Assembly (NCBI GenBank): GCA_029881035.1
Contig: JAOUNI010000003.1
Coordinates: 1 to 64,000 of the forward strand
DNA from: Gammaproteobacteria bacterium
GTDB lineage: Bacteria > Pseudomonadota > Gammaproteobacteria > SZUA-229
DNA: 64,000 nt
Reading direction: 5' to 3'
Both the position numbers and the translations under genes were made by a program. Position 1 is the stretch's first letter. Each line of letters begins with the position of its first letter. The notes below the pieces were generated by a model, which saw only the letters and a program-made list of their open reading frames with translations, was not told where the DNA came from and made no database searches. Positions 16,455 to 27,068 of this stretch are shown here, piece after piece.

Positions 16455-18107
16455 CTATTCATGATTTTTTTTCTTCATTGCCTGACGGCGTTGATCGGCT
16501 TCTTTGATCTGGCGTAGCTGTTCGGCAGTGAGGTTGTCTGTATTTTTGGGTGTGATTGCCTGCGTTTCTTTTTTCTGCTTAACACGTGCCAGTGCTTCGG
16601 CGATAGCAGCTTTTTTTAGATTAATTTCATTTTCTTCAGGTCTGCCTTTTTTAGTGTTGAGCATTTCACGTTTTTGACGCAGACGTTCCTCACGTTCCCG
16701 TTTCTGCTGTTCCAGACGGAATTGACGTGCTTCGTGACGCTTCCGGGCGGCGTTTGATTTTTTTAGATCAGCTTCCAGTTCCCAGATTTTTGATTTGGCG
16801 CTGCGATAATATTGCACTAGCGGTATCTGACTGGGGCAAACGTAGGAACAGCAACCACATTCGATACAGTCGAATAAATGGTACTCGGAGGCACGCTCAA
16901 AGTTGTTAGTGCTGGCGTACCAGTACAGCTGTTGTGGTAAAAGTTTGGCCGGACACACTTCTACGCATTTAGCGCAACGAATGCAGGGCAGGTGCGCTTC
17001 GGTATTAGCAGGATGAATTTCATTATTACTGGTCACCAGCAGGCAGTTGGTGGCTTTGACCACAGGCAAATGATCACTGTGTATGCTGTAACCCATCATC
17101 GGCCCGCCCATAATCATGCAGCTGGCGTTGTCGTTGTAACCACCACATTGAGTTACGCAGTCGGCAATGTAAGTGCCAATCGGTACTTCCATATTCTGTG
17201 GCTGTTTAACGCCATTGCCGGTGATGCTGACGACGCGTGAAATCAACGGCTCGTCTTTAAATACCGCCTGGTGAATGGCGTAGGCGGTGCCGACATTATG
17301 GCAGAGTAGGTCGATATCGGCAGGCAGGCCATTAATGGGTACTTCTTTGCCAGTGATAATTTTTATTAACTGTTTTTCACTGCCACTGGGATATTTGGTG
17401 GGTATGATCTGTAAGTGAAAGAAGCCAGTACTGTCTTCATCGATAGCTGCTTGTATGGCGGCAATGGCTTCGGGTTTGTTGTCTTCAATCGCGACTATGC
17501 ATTCACGTGCTTTAATGATGTGGCCGATGATGTCTGCACCTGAAATAATTTCCCGGGCACGTTCCTGCATCAGTTTGTCATCGCAGGTGATATAAGGTTC
17601 ACATTCAACACCGTTGAGAATCAAGGTCCTGATGTTGGTTTCAGTTTGTTTAATGGCAGCTGGGAAAACCGCACCACCCAGACCAACGATGCCTGCATTG
17701 CGCACGATATTACGCAGGTCGTGAGAATTCATTTGATGATAGTTTTCAGCAACCGGATTTCTTCTTATCCATTCATCCTGAAAATCATTTTCGATAATGA
17801 TGCAGTCGGTTTCCATGCCGGAGGGATGAGGTACAGCGTGTTTACCAATTTCAATCACGGTGCCGGAGACGGGAGAATGAATCGGTGCACTGATCAGTAT
17901 TTTTGTGGTTGCCAGCATCTGACCTTTTAAAACGCGCTGACCTTTTTCGACAATGATGTCACCGGCAGCGCCGATATGTTGTTGTACCGGAATAACGTAT
18001 CGGTTTTGTGGTTTACAGGTTGCGATGGGGCTCTGGTTGGAGATCTGTTTATGCCCATCCAGACGCAGGCCACCGTGAAAAAGATAGAGTTTTGTTGTTG
18101 AGCTCAT
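16455..18107 (-). CDS. rnfC: Rnf/Rsx electron-transport complex subunit C (NADH/flavin/Fe-S)
   Basis: 550 residues from ATG 18107. A start at 18137 would give 10 more residues but overlaps rnfB, and family proteins begin near TKLYLFHGGLRLDGHK. Two 4Fe-4S motifs, CIRCAKCVEVCP and CIECGCCSYVCP, and the glycine-rich segment GIVGLGGAVFP match NqrF/NuoF-like flavin and NADH sites. The C-terminal 110 residues are a Lys/Glu-rich helical tail that varies among RnfC proteins. It is the cytoplasmic electron-entry subunit, 7 bases after rnfB. Confidence 0.95.
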   Translation of the reverse strand: MSSTTKLYLFHGGLRLDGHKQISNQSPIATCKPQNRYVIPVQQHIGAAGDIIVEKGQRVLKGQMLATTKILISAPIHSPVSGTVIEIGKHAVPHPSGMETDCIIIENDFQDEWIRRNPVAENYHQMNSHDLRNIVRNAGIVGLGGAVFPAAIKQTETNIRTLILNGVECEPYITCDDKLMQERAREIISGADIIGHIIKARECIVAIEDNKPEAIAAIQAAIDEDSTGFFHLQIIPTKYPSGSEKQLIKIITGKEVPINGLPADIDLLCHNVGTAYAIHQAVFKDEPLISRVVSITGNGVKQPQNMEVPIGTYIADCVTQCGGYNDNASCMIMGGPMMGYSIHSDHLPVVKATNCLLVTSNNEIHPANTEAHLPCIRCAKCVEVCPAKLLPQQLYWYASTNNFERASEYHLFDCIECGCCSYVCPSQIPLVQYYRSAKSKIWELEADLKKSNAARKRHEARQFRLEQQKREREERLRQKREMLNTKKGRPEENEINLKKAAIAEALARVKQKKETQAITPKNTDNLTAEQLRQIKEADQRRQAMKKKNHE

Positions 18108-18114
18108 GGTGCGC

Positions 18115-18678
18115 CTAGCCTGCCTTAGGTGCTGCATGGCCGCCGTCCGGCTCGGGCCATTTCCAGGTGTTTATGTTTTGTTCAATCGGAACAATATGAA
18201 TACAATCAACCGGACAGGGAGGGATGCATAAATTACAGCCGGTACATTCTGATGCAATGACGGTGTGCATTTGTTTGGCAGCACCTAATATGGCATCAAC
18301 CGGGCAGGCCTGAATGCAGAGTGTACAACCGATACAGGTTTGTTCATCGATCACGACTACAGTTTTGGTTTCTTTGGCTTCACCGTGTTCAGCGTTGAGT
18401 GGTTTGGCTTCGACACCCAGTAAATCAGCTAGAGCAATAATGGTGGCCTGACCACCCGGTGGGCACTGGTTGATATCGGCTTCACCATTGGCTATGGCTT
18501 CAGCATAGGGGCGGCAACCGGGATAGGTGCACTGACCACACTGAGTTTGGGGTAACAGACTGTCGATCTGATCGACGACTGGGTCGCCTTCCACTTTAAA
18601 GCGTATCGCTGAATAACCCAGCAGCACACCAAAAATGGCGGCGATAATCGCGAGCAGAACAATAACGATGGTTAGCAT
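18115..18678 (-). CDS. rnfB: Rnf/Rsx electron-transport complex subunit B (polyferredoxin)
   Basis: 187 residues. An N-terminal membrane helix ([19 protein letters not shown]) is followed by a first 4Fe-4S motif (CGQCTYPGC plus a later Cys in NQCPPG) and two ferredoxin motifs, [16 protein letters not shown] and [16 protein letters not shown]. It relays electrons between ferredoxin or NADH and the membrane flavins. It sits 10 bases after rnfA. Confidence 0.96.
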   Translation of the reverse strand: MLTIVIVLLAIIAAIFGVLLGYSAIRFKVEGDPVVDQIDSLLPQTQCGQCTYPGCRPYAEAIANGEADINQCPPGGQATIIALADLLGVEAKPLNAEHGEAKETKTVVVIDEQTCIGCTLCIQACPVDAILGAAKQMHTVIASECTGCNLCIPPCPVDCIHIVPIEQNINTWKWPEPDGGHAAPKAG

Positions 18679-18688
18679 GTGATTCGAA

Positions 18689-19270
18689 TCAAACCTTGAT
18701 TAAACCGGCAAAGCCCATAAATGCTAGCGACATAATGCCAGCGGTGATTAGTGCAATCGAGCTACCCTGAAAAATTTCCGGCACATCGGCGGCGGCAATT
18801 TTCTCGCGCATGGCGGCAAATAGAATCAATACCATGGAAAAGCCGATTGCAGCACCAAATCCGTAGAATAGTGATTGTAAAAAGCCGTGCCGTTCCTGAA
18901 CATTGAGCAGGGCAACACCGAGTACAGCGCAGTTGGTGGTGATTAGTGGCAGGAAAATACCCAGTACGTTGTATAGTAACGGGCTGGTTTTATGCACCAC
19001 CATTTCGGTGAATTGTACGACGACTGCAATCACTAGAATAAATATAATGGTGCGCATGAATTCAATGCCTAGCGGGGCGAGGATGTATTCATTCACTAGA
19101 TAACTGCTTACCGATGACAGCGTTAAAACGAAAGTCGTTGCCAGTGCCATGCCTATGGCAGTCTCCAGTTTGCGGGAAACACCCATAAATGGGCACAGGC
19201 CGAGAAACTTCACCAGAACAAAATTATTGACCAGGATGGTGCTTAGTAATATGAGTGCGTATTCAGTCAT
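18689..19270 (-). CDS. rnfA: Rnf/Rsx electron-transport complex subunit A
   Basis: 193 residues and six predicted membrane helices, the standard RnfA size. [13 protein letters not shown] and [11 protein letters not shown] carry the cysteines that, with RnfE, hold the membrane [2Fe-2S] cluster. It is the first gene of a minus-strand unit rnfA-B-C-D-G-E-nth-DUF1841. The 190-base divergent gap to the cyclase at 19462 must hold its promoter, but I see no convincing -35/-10 pair. Rnf suggests a lifestyle needing low-potential electrons (or SoxR reduction, as in E. coli). Confidence 0.96.
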   Translation of the reverse strand: MTEYALILLSTILVNNFVLVKFLGLCPFMGVSRKLETAIGMALATTFVLTLSSVSSYLVNEYILAPLGIEFMRTIIFILVIAVVVQFTEMVVHKTSPLLYNVLGIFLPLITTNCAVLGVALLNVQERHGFLQSLFYGFGAAIGFSMVLILFAAMREKIAAADVPEIFQGSSIALITAGIMSLAFMGFAGLIKV

Positions 19271-19461
19271 CGCGCGATTGTATCAAATAGTGAGTGATAA
19301 GAACCTATAACGAAGGGGATGGTATATAAAACTAGAATCCGGCAAACTTGAAGTTCAGTATACAGCCACGATCCCAGGAGTTAACTACACTTGTGGCGCT
19401 GGTTTAGAGATGATAGGAAATGTGATGTTGGTTATTAGTGTAGAGGGATATTGGCTTAACA

Positions 19462-20574
19462 ATGAGTAACACATACAAAATGTCTGATTTAAATTCAGAA
19501 GTGATGCGTTTGCGGCGACAGGTTTCTAAACAGCTTGATGCAGCCAGGCATAACGAGCAGATTCATAATCGATTTCAGGCCATAGAACTGGCTTTGTTAT
19601 CAGCGCAGAATTTCTCCGAAATTGCGGCTTATCTTCAGGGTGCTTTTATGGAGACACAGAATCTGGGCGCAGTTTCTCTGGTGATGCTGGATGTGGATGA
19701 TGAGATTTCATCGGCTTTGTGTAGTGTCAATGGCCGCCAGGAGTGCCCGCCCGGAATGATGCTGACGCATGATTCGTTACAGGTTGAGTTTTTACAGATG
19801 ATTGGACATTTTCCGTTTCTAAGTCGCTATGATGCTGATGAACATCAGTGGTTATTTAAGGATGTTAAAGACAAAGACGGTAGTATCGTGATTTTGCCTT
19901 TTATCCGTCGTGAGAAGTTGATTGGTTGCCTGGCTTTATTTAGCCGGGATTCAGGTCGCTATCAGTCAGGTGCGGCCACCGAATTTTTACAACGATTAGC
20001 GGCCGTCACAGCTATATGCGTCGAGAATTGTCTGAATTATGAACGCCTGAGACGATTAGGGATGACAGACGCACTGACCGGTCTGGCTAATCGGCGAGAG
20101 CTGGAAAAATGGATGAATATAGAGATTAGCCGGTCATTGCGTGAATCACTACCATTGACCTGTTTGTATCTGGATGTCGATTATTTCAAGAAGGTGAATG
20201 ACCAGTATGGTCATGATATTGGTGATCAGGTCTTGCGAAAAGTGGCCGTAGTGATGCTAGCAGCGGTACGTACCGGTGATGTGGTGGCTCGTTATGGTGG
20301 CGAAGAGTTTGTGGTGATTCTGCCGGGTATTACCGGTTTGATTGCTATCGAAACGGCAGAACGTGTTCGTTGTGCAGTGGCGGATACCAGGATTGAAATC
20401 AAGGGACAGTCACCGTTGAAAGTGTCTGTTTCAGTTGGTCTGGCCAGTTTTATCCCAAAGAGTGGCAGTATTGGTGACAGTGGTGAAATTGCCGAGCAGT
20501 TATTAATTAGCGCTGATCATGCTTTGATGAATGCCAAGAAGCAGGGCCGAAACCGAGTAGTAGTGGCGAATTAA
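19462..20574 (+). CDS. Diguanylate cyclase with N-terminal DUF484 (GAF-like) domain
   Basis: 370 residues, soluble. Residues about 10-190 match DUF484, a GAF-like sensory domain, including VSLVMLDVDDE and ILPFIRREKLIGCLALFSRD. The GGDEF domain begins near TDALTGLANRREL; active site RYGGEEF, I-site RTGD five residues before it, metal site LDVDYFKKVNDQYGH. It should be active and feedback-inhibited. The ligand of the DUF484 part is unknown. It is divergent from rnfA and converges with another GGDEF gene only 23 bases away. Confidence 0.9.
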   Translation: MSNTYKMSDLNSEVMRLRRQVSKQLDAARHNEQIHNRFQAIELALLSAQNFSEIAAYLQGAFMETQNLGAVSLVMLDVDDEISSALCSVNGRQECPPGMMLTHDSLQVEFLQMIGHFPFLSRYDADEHQWLFKDVKDKDGSIVILPFIRREKLIGCLALFSRDSGRYQSGAATEFLQRLAAVTAICVENCLNYERLRRLGMTDALTGLANRRELEKWMNIEISRSLRESLPLTCLYLDVDYFKKVNDQYGHDIGDQVLRKVAVVMLAAVRTGDVVARYGGEEFVVILPGITGLIAIETAERVRCAVADTRIEIKGQSPLKVSVSVGLASFIPKSGSIGDSGEIAEQLLISADHALMNAKKQGRNRVVVAN

Positions 20575-20597
20575 TTCTGATTGCTATTATTAAGAAG

Positions 20598-21908
20598 TTA
20601 TACAGCATCAGCGGCGGAAATATTAACAACCTCGTCACAGTGGAAGCTGATACAGTTTCTGCCGTTTTCTTTTGATATGTAGACCGCCTGATCTGCATCT
20701 TTGTACAGGCTATCATAGTTACCATTATGTTTATCAGATAAGGTAGCTACGCCAATACTGGCCGTTACCCTTAATCCTGCTGGCTTGCACAGCTCGATAT
20801 CCGAACGAATTTTTTCTGCTTTATCCATTGCGGCCTTGGTTGAGTAATGGGGTAGCATGATGGCGAATTCTTCACCACCGATGCGTGCAACAAAGTCACC
20901 TTGTTTACAGGTTGTCATTAGTAGTTCACCAATATCGCTCAGCACTATATCACCAGTAGTGTGCCCATATTGATCGTTGATTTCCTTAAAATGGTCCAGA
21001 TCAAGAATCATCATGGATAAAGGAAAGTTAAATTTGATAGCATCAGCAATATATTTGGGGGCATATTCAGCAAGGCTATGACGATTGTGACAGGTAGTCA
21101 GCTGATCTTTCATCGCCATTTCATACAGCGATTTTTGTTGTTCACGAACCTGATCGAGTAAGCGTTTATTAGTAATCAGATTATTAACGCGCGAGGCAAA
21201 TTCTTCTTCGATGGGTGGTTTGGTGACATAGTCATTGATGCCAGCGTGGTATAACTCAATTCTTCTTTGAGGATCGTCGTGCCCGGTCATGGCCAGTATC
21301 GGGATTTCTGAAATATGTGAATTTTGCGAGCGGATCATTCTGACCAGTGAAACACCACTCATGGCACCATCGAGTATGACGTCGGTGATGACCAGATCAT
21401 AATTATTGTTATGAATCGATTCCAGTGCGGATTCCGCGTTGGTAAAATGTGTGACGTTTAGATTTATTTTTTTCAGATAATTAATAACGATATGGGCTAC
21501 TGAGCGGCTGTCTTCAACATAGATAACGCGCCCACCTTCAATGTTTATATTGGTCTGACCTTCAATGTAATAACGTAAGCTTTCTCGCAAATAAGTAAAA
21601 TTAGTCTTGGGGTAAATATCGGTGATACCGGCATTACGTGCGATTTTTAATAGTGCTTCATTGGGTTCTGAAGTGAGCAGAATTATTGGGCATGAAAATT
21701 GTTTGTTGCTACAGTATTTGGCAAAGTCTACGCCACTTTCATCGAATATATGTTGTCCAGCCAGGATCAGGTTGTATGGCTGTTTTTCGAGTTTATGTTT
21801 ACCTTCCTCACCCGTTCGAACACAATCTACTTCGCAGCCAAGCTCTTCCAGTAGCTCGGTAAGCATTTTTTGAAATAAACGGCTGTGTTCTAGTACTAGT
21901 ACTTTCAT
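20598..21908 (-). CDS. Dual-receiver response regulator with GGDEF output (PleD-like layout)
   Basis: 436 residues: REC1 (1-118), REC2 (127-250), GGDEF (about 270-430). REC1 is degenerate: Gly51 (LILAGQHI) replaces the phospho-acceptor Asp, and the acidic pair is E7-H8. REC2 has Asp176 (YDLVITDVI), the acidic VEDSRS and the lysine in TKPP, so it can be phosphorylated. The cyclase motif GGEEF is intact (VARIGGEEF), but the usual I-site RxxD reads KQGD, so product inhibition is probably lost. This is the PleD order, REC-pseudo-REC-GGDEF, with the two receiver roles swapped. No histidine kinase lies nearby. Confidence 0.92.
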   Translation of the reverse strand: MKVLVLEHSRLFQKMLTELLEELGCEVDCVRTGEEGKHKLEKQPYNLILAGQHIFDESGVDFAKYCSNKQFSCPIILLTSEPNEALLKIARNAGITDIYPKTNFTYLRESLRYYIEGQTNINIEGGRVIYVEDSRSVAHIVINYLKKINLNVTHFTNAESALESIHNNNYDLVITDVILDGAMSGVSLVRMIRSQNSHISEIPILAMTGHDDPQRRIELYHAGINDYVTKPPIEEEFASRVNNLITNKRLLDQVREQQKSLYEMAMKDQLTTCHNRHSLAEYAPKYIADAIKFNFPLSMMILDLDHFKEINDQYGHTTGDIVLSDIGELLMTTCKQGDFVARIGGEEFAIMLPHYSTKAAMDKAEKIRSDIELCKPAGLRVTASIGVATLSDKHNGNYDSLYKDADQAVYISKENGRNCISFHCDEVVNISAADAV

Positions 21909-22067
21909 ATCTATATAAAATCGTTCCAGTTTGATGCGGAGCCTAACGAATTTACTCCTGTGGCATCTATGTTATAGAGTATAGATAAACTGTTTGGAAG
22001 CCAGATGTATTTTATGATGTGCGGTAGTTTCCTGCTGATTACTGACAGGTTGTTGTTTTTATAACAT

Positions 22068-22091
22068 AAACTGTTGATAATTCAACAGTTT
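22068..22091 (-). terminator. Perfect 10-bp hairpin after metG, possible terminator
   Basis: AAACTGTTGA (22068-22077) and TCAACAGTTT (22082-22091) pair around TAAT. It lies 43 bases beyond the metG stop in the direction of its transcription. The T run belongs to the stem and no long U tract follows, so termination is plausible but not certain. Confidence 0.45.
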
Positions 22092-22133
22092 AATGCGAAA
22101 AATTCGTATTTGCGTGAAGTTGTCAGGCGGCTA

Positions 22134-24155
22134 TTATTTAACGCGCATGCCTGGCTCAGCGCCGTCGTCAGGATTCAGAATAAACAGGTCTTTGCCACCA
22201 GGTCCGGCGGCCAATACCATGCCTTCGGACATGCCAAAACGCATTTTTCGTGGTGCCAGATTGGCGACCATGACGGTGAGCTTGCCTTCGAGATCTTCTG
22301 GTGTATAAGCCGATTTAATACCAGCAAAGACATTTTTAGTTTGACCCCCCAGATCCAGGGTCAGCTGCAATAATTTGTCAGCGCCTGCCACGTGTTCGGC
22401 TTTAACGATGCGGGCAATGCGCAAATCGATTTTGGCAAAATCGTCGAACTGGATTTCTGCAAAGATCGGATCATCCGCTAACGGCCCGGTGAGGGGTTCT
22501 GCTACCTGCAGGTTATCTTTGGAATCTTCGGTCATGGCATCAGTTTGCTCTTTTTCGATGCGCACGATGAGGGGCGTGAATGGATTTATGCTCTGACTCA
22601 GCAATGGCTGGTCCATGTTGCTCCAGAGAAATTCTGTCTTCAGGAAGCCTTCTGATTTTTCCGCAGTCTCCGGCAGAATCGGTTTTAAATAGGTCATCAG
22701 CAGGCGGAACATATTCAAACCCTGCGTACAGATCTTTTGTACATTGCCTTCCTGGCCTTTTTCCTTGGCCAGTACCCAGGGTTTGTTCTCGTCGATGTAG
22801 ACGTTGGCGCGATCAGCCAGCGCCATGATTTCGCGCACCGCCTTGCTGTATTCGCGATTTTCAAAGTGGCCGGCGATGGCATCACCTGCCGACACCATGT
22901 CCTGATACAGCTCGGGCGCTGGCAGCTCACTGGCCAGCTGGTTGTCGAATTTTTTCTGGATGAAACCAGCGCAACGGCTGGCAATATTCACCACTTTTCC
23001 AACCAGGTCAGAATTCACGCGTTGCATGAAATCTTCCAGGTTTAAGTCAATATCATCGACGCTGTCGGATAATTTGGCCGCGTAGTAATAACGCAGATAT
23101 TCCGGTTTCAGATGATTGAGATAAGTACGGGCTTTGATAAAGGTGCCGCGCGATTTCGACATCTTCTGGCCATTGACGGTCAGAAAGCCGTGGCAGAACA
23201 CTGCGGTTGGCTTGCGATAACCGCTGCCTTCAAGCACGGCCGGCCAGAACAGGGTATGGAAGCGCGCGATGTCTTTACCGATGAAATGGTACAGCTCGTT
23301 TTTGCTGTCTTTGCCCCAGTAGTCTTCGAATGAAAGGCCGGTTTTGTCGCACAGGTTTTTGAAGCTGGCGATGTAACCCATGGGTGCGTCCATCCAGACA
23401 TAAAAATATTTGCCCGGCGCATCGGGGATTTCAAAACCCCAGTAAGGCGCGTTGCGCGAGATGTCCCAGTCCTGCAGGCCTTCTTCCAGCCATTCAGCCT
23501 GTTTGTTGGCGATTTCGGTCTGTACATGGTTATCTTCGAACATCCATTTTTTCAGCATTTCTGAAAAATCACTAAGTTTGAAAAAGTATTGTTCTGAATC
23601 TTTTTCGATGGGCGTGGCACCGCTGACCGCAGAGACCGGGTTGATCAAATCGGTGGGAGCGTAGGTGGCACCGCAGGCTTCGCAGTTGTCGCCATACTGG
23701 TCGGCTGCGCCACATTTTGGACAGGTGCCTTTGATGAAACGATCTGGCAGGAACATCTCGGCTTCCGGGTCGTAAGCCTGTTTGATGGTCTCGGTGCGGA
23801 TATGGCCATCTTCGCGTAGCTTCAGGTATATGTTGCTGGCAATTTCACGATTTTCATCAGAATGTGTGGTATAAAAATTGTCAAAGCTGATTAAAAAGTC
23901 AGCGAAGTCAGTCGTGTGTTCTTTATGTGTTGTCGCAATCAGTTCTTCCGGGGTAATGCCGTCCTGACGCGCGCGCAGCATGATAGGTGTGCCGTGGGCA
24001 TCGTCGGCGCAGACGTAATAACAGGTCTGCCCGCGCAAACGCTGAAAACGTGCCCAGATGTCGGTCTGGATATATTCCACCAGGTGGCCCAGATGAATCG
24101 GGCCATTGGCATAAGGCAGGGCACTGGTAACCAGTATATTGCGTTTGTCTGTCAT
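22134..24155 (-). CDS. metG: Methionyl-tRNA synthetase
   Basis: 673 residues, the long dimeric form. The class I signature GPIHLGHL (about 18-25) and KMSKS (about residue 330) are intact. The zinc knuckle has two CxxC pairs (CPKCG and CEACG), and a C-terminal tRNA-binding OB domain (from about 570, [17 protein letters not shown]) is fused. It charges tRNA-Met for initiation and elongation. It is divergent from apbC, as in E. coli (metG/mrp), with a 193-base gap in which I see no clear promoter pair. Confidence 0.98.
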   Translation of the reverse strand: MTDKRNILVTSALPYANGPIHLGHLVEYIQTDIWARFQRLRGQTCYYVCADDAHGTPIMLRARQDGITPEELIATTHKEHTTDFADFLISFDNFYTTHSDENREIASNIYLKLREDGHIRTETIKQAYDPEAEMFLPDRFIKGTCPKCGAADQYGDNCEACGATYAPTDLINPVSAVSGATPIEKDSEQYFFKLSDFSEMLKKWMFEDNHVQTEIANKQAEWLEEGLQDWDISRNAPYWGFEIPDAPGKYFYVWMDAPMGYIASFKNLCDKTGLSFEDYWGKDSKNELYHFIGKDIARFHTLFWPAVLEGSGYRKPTAVFCHGFLTVNGQKMSKSRGTFIKARTYLNHLKPEYLRYYYAAKLSDSVDDIDLNLEDFMQRVNSDLVGKVVNIASRCAGFIQKKFDNQLASELPAPELYQDMVSAGDAIAGHFENREYSKAVREIMALADRANVYIDENKPWVLAKEKGQEGNVQKICTQGLNMFRLLMTYLKPILPETAEKSEGFLKTEFLWSNMDQPLLSQSINPFTPLIVRIEKEQTDAMTEDSKDNLQVAEPLTGPLADDPIFAEIQFDDFAKIDLRIARIVKAEHVAGADKLLQLTLDLGGQTKNVFAGIKSAYTPEDLEGKLTVMVANLAPRKMRFGMSEGMVLAAGPGGKDLFILNPDDGAEPGMRVK

Positions 24156-24348
24156 GTTCTTTTCTGTACTCTATCTCTGCGCCTTAGAAGGGCGCATAAC
24201 TTAGCATGTCTGGCAGTTTTGATCATCTAAAATGAGGATATCGGCGACAATGTAGGGTTAAATCTAAAACTCAATGGTGTAGAATATCGTCTCTTTCTAA
24301 TATGCTGCTTATTTAGTGGCGAAATCTAATGTTGCGGAGATTACACGC

Positions 24349-25437
24349 ATGAGTGTGACACAGGAACAAGTTGAATCAGCGATCAAACAATATATTGACC
24401 CTTATCTTGAAATGGATCTGGTCAAAGCCGGCACCGTTAAAGACATCAAAATTGAAGGTGATGCAGTCAGCGTAAAAATTGTACTGGGTTTTCCCGCCTT
24501 TGGTTATATCGACAAACTGGCCAAGGAATTAAAAAGTAAGATAGAAGCCGTTGACGGTGTTTCATCAGCAACTATTGAAGTACGCTCAGAAATTGTCAGC
24601 CATACCGTACAGGGTGGAATGAACCCACTGGCCGGCATCAAAAATGTGATCGCCGTGGCTTCCGGTAAAGGTGGTGTGGGTAAATCTACCACTGCGGTGA
24701 ATCTGGCGCTGGCACTACAGGTTGAAGGTGCTAAGGTGGGTATTCTGGATGCCGATATCTACGGGCCCAGCATCCCTCGTATGTTAGGTATTACCGGCAA
24801 ACCCGAGTCTATTGATGGCAAATCACTCGAGCCTATGGGCGGCCACGGTGTTCAGGCGATGTCGATTGGTTTTATGATCGACGAAGAAACCCCAATGATC
24901 TGGCGTGGCCCAATGGTGACACAGGCGTTGGAACAGTTACTGCGTGATACGCAATGGAAAAATCTTGATTATTTAGTGATAGACCTGCCCCCTGGAACTG
25001 GTGATGTACAACTGACGCTGGCTCAAAAAGTACCTGTCAGTGGTTCGGTGATTGTGACTACACCTCAGGATATCGCGCTGCTGGATGCTCGTAAAGGTCT
25101 GAAGATGTTCGAGAAGGTTGAAGTACCGGTGCTCGGTATCGTTGAAAATATGAGCATTCACATCTGTTCAAAATGCGGCAACGCGGAACATATCTTTGGC
25201 CAGGGTGGCGGCGAGAAAATGTGCGAACAGTACAACGTCGACTTCCTCGGTGCTTTGCCACTGGATATTGATATCCGTATTAATGCTGATGGTGGTCATC
25301 CAAGTGTGGCCAGAGATCCTGATAGTCAAGCCAGTTTGATTTATCGTGATATAGCACGTCGTACTGCGGCCAAGCTTTCACTGAAAGCAAAAGACTTTTC
25401 TGCCAAGTTCCCGAATATTGTTATTCAGAACAACTAA
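24349..25437 (+). CDS. apbC: Mrp/ApbC-type Fe-S cluster carrier ATPase
   Basis: 362 residues from ATG 24349. GGAGA lies 8 bases upstream and family proteins begin MSVTQ-like; a GTG at 24316 would add 11 residues. An N-terminal MIP18/DUF59 domain (about 1-90) is followed by a Mrp P-loop domain with the deviant Walker A GKGGVGKST and the CxxC (CSKCGN) that bridges a 4Fe-4S cluster between subunits. It delivers Fe-S clusters to apoproteins, relevant to the many Fe-S enzymes here (Rnf, Nth). Single gene with its own terminator. Confidence 0.96.
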   Translation: MSVTQEQVESAIKQYIDPYLEMDLVKAGTVKDIKIEGDAVSVKIVLGFPAFGYIDKLAKELKSKIEAVDGVSSATIEVRSEIVSHTVQGGMNPLAGIKNVIAVASGKGGVGKSTTAVNLALALQVEGAKVGILDADIYGPSIPRMLGITGKPESIDGKSLEPMGGHGVQAMSIGFMIDEETPMIWRGPMVTQALEQLLRDTQWKNLDYLVIDLPPGTGDVQLTLAQKVPVSGSVIVTTPQDIALLDARKGLKMFEKVEVPVLGIVENMSIHICSKCGNAEHIFGQGGGEKMCEQYNVDFLGALPLDIDIRINADGGHPSVARDPDSQASLIYRDIARRTAAKLSLKAKDFSAKFPNIVIQNN

Positions 25438-25460
25438 CAGAAAAAATTTCTGGTTTGATA

Positions 25461-25486
25461 AAAAAGCAGCTTTTGGCTGCTTTTTT
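25461..25486 (+). terminator. Intrinsic terminator of apbC
   Basis: AAAAGCAGC (25462-25470) pairs with GCTGCTTTT (25476-25484) around TTTTG, and the T run continues to 25486. It starts 24 bases after the stop codon. Confidence 0.85.
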
Positions 25487-25619
25487 ATTGCATATGTTAT
25501 TTCCCCGTTGTTTCCATACATGCGGGAATGACGTGACAGAGGATAACCCAAGTGCCAGCCTAGAAATAACCTGATAGAATCCCCCATCATTCAAAACCAT
25601 CAAAAAAACGACAGAAAAC

Positions 25620-26186
25620 ATGAGTATAAAATCAGATAAATGGATACGTCGCATGTCCGCCGAGGGTATGATCGAGCCGTTTGAACCGGGTCAGATGCGA
25701 ATTAATGAGGCGGGTGAGCGCATCATTTCCTATGGTACTTCCAGTTACGGCTACGATGTGCGTTGTGCCGATGAATTCAAGATTTTCACCAATATCAATT
25801 CGGCGATTGTGGATCCCAAGAATTTTTCAGAGCACAGTTTTGTCGATTTCAAAGGTGATGTTTGTATTATTCCGCCCAATTCTTTTGCGCTAGCCCGTAC
25901 CGTTGAAAACTTTAAAATTCCGCGCAGTGTGTTGACAATCTGTCTGGGTAAATCGACGTATGCGCGTTGCGGTATTATCGTCAACGTGACACCACTGGAA
26001 CCTGAATGGGAAGGGCACGTGACGCTGGAGTTCTCCAACACTACACCACTACCGGCGAAGATTTATGCCAATGAAGGTGTTGCGCAGATGCTGTTCTTCG
26101 AGTCGGATGAAGTTTGTGATACTTCTTATGCCGATCGCGGCGGTAAATATCAGGGGCAGCAGGGCGTTACTTTGCCCAAGGCTTAA
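25620..26186 (+). CDS. dcd: dCTP deaminase
   Basis: 188 residues, full length. The trimeric dUTPase-like fold shows [13 protein letters not shown], the motif [11 protein letters not shown], the catalytic-glutamate region [19 protein letters not shown], and the C-terminal [14 protein letters not shown] that closes over the nucleotide. It converts dCTP to dUTP, the source of dUMP for thymidylate synthesis. It converges with the HAD gene 6 bases away. Confidence 0.97.
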   Translation: MSIKSDKWIRRMSAEGMIEPFEPGQMRINEAGERIISYGTSSYGYDVRCADEFKIFTNINSAIVDPKNFSEHSFVDFKGDVCIIPPNSFALARTVENFKIPRSVLTICLGKSTYARCGIIVNVTPLEPEWEGHVTLEFSNTTPLPAKIYANEGVAQMLFFESDEVCDTSYADRGGKYQGQQGVTLPKA

Positions 26187-26192
26187 GTAAGC

Positions 26193-26846
26193 TTATCTAA
26201 AGGTTTCAATTTTCCAGTTGCGTTGCTGCGCGATGGTTTTTAACTGGGAGTCGGGATCAACCGCGACCGGGTGCGTGACCTGTTCCAGCAAGGGCAGGTC
26301 GTTGTGTGAGTCGCTGTAGAAATAACTGTCTGCCAGATTTCTGCCTGTTTGTTCCAGCCATTCGTTGAGTTTGGTGATTTTCCCATGCTGAAAACACGGC
26401 GTACCAGCGACCTTACCGGTGTACTGGCCATCAACGATTTCCGGTTCGGTGGCAATCAAATAATCGACACCAAAGGCATCAGCGATCGGGCCGGTGACAA
26501 AGCTGTTAGTGGCGGTGATGATGACGATGGTGTCGCCCTGCTCACGGTGCTGGTTAATTTTATCCTGCCCTGTTTTTGTCATGATAGCGCGAATCGATGA
26601 AGCCATGAATTCGGCGTGCAGCGATTGCAGAAGATGAAAATCATTTTCTGCCAGCGGTGTCAGCGCAAAATTAAGAAACTCATGGATGTCTAACGTGCCC
26701 TGTTTGTACTGCTCGTAAAAACGCAGATTGGCTCGTTCGTATAATTCTTTGTCGACCAGGCCTTTTTCGCTTAAAAAACAGCCCCAGAGGTAGTCACTGT
26801 CACCAGCTAGTAGTGTGTTATCGAGATCAAAAAGAGCGAGTGCCAT
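26193..26846 (-). CDS. HAD-IB family phosphatase (SerB-like)
   Basis: 217 residues. The HAD motifs are clear: FDLDNTLLAGDS (motif I, nucleophile Asp), VIITATNSF (motif II), a lysine near HGKITKL (motif III) and YSDSHNDLPLL (motif IV). A helical cap between motifs I and II makes it subfamily IB. Such genes commonly sit beside rppH in gammaproteobacteria. The substrate cannot be read from sequence; phosphoserine or histidinol-phosphate are candidates from relatives. It is divergent from rppH. Confidence 0.9.
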   Translation of the reverse strand: MALALFDLDNTLLAGDSDYLWGCFLSEKGLVDKELYERANLRFYEQYKQGTLDIHEFLNFALTPLAENDFHLLQSLHAEFMASSIRAIMTKTGQDKINQHREQGDTIVIITATNSFVTGPIADAFGVDYLIATEPEIVDGQYTGKVAGTPCFQHGKITKLNEWLEQTGRNLADSYFYSDSHNDLPLLEQVTHPVAVDPDSQLKTIAQQRNWKIETFR

Positions 26847-27068
26847 GTGGTTGTGCCGAAACTGAATTTAAAGAAGAGGGATGGTAAAGGCTAAAGTCGT
26901 GTCTGACCAGTAATTTACAGATTAAAACAAATAAATAGCATTTTATAGGGAACGATTGTTGCCTTTCATTGTTCGTACTTCTAGTTGTCTGGTACTATTA
27001 TACTAATTAATAAATTCATTATGGGCGCTATATTGTAGTCAGCCTATAATACAAGTGGTTTGATATAA

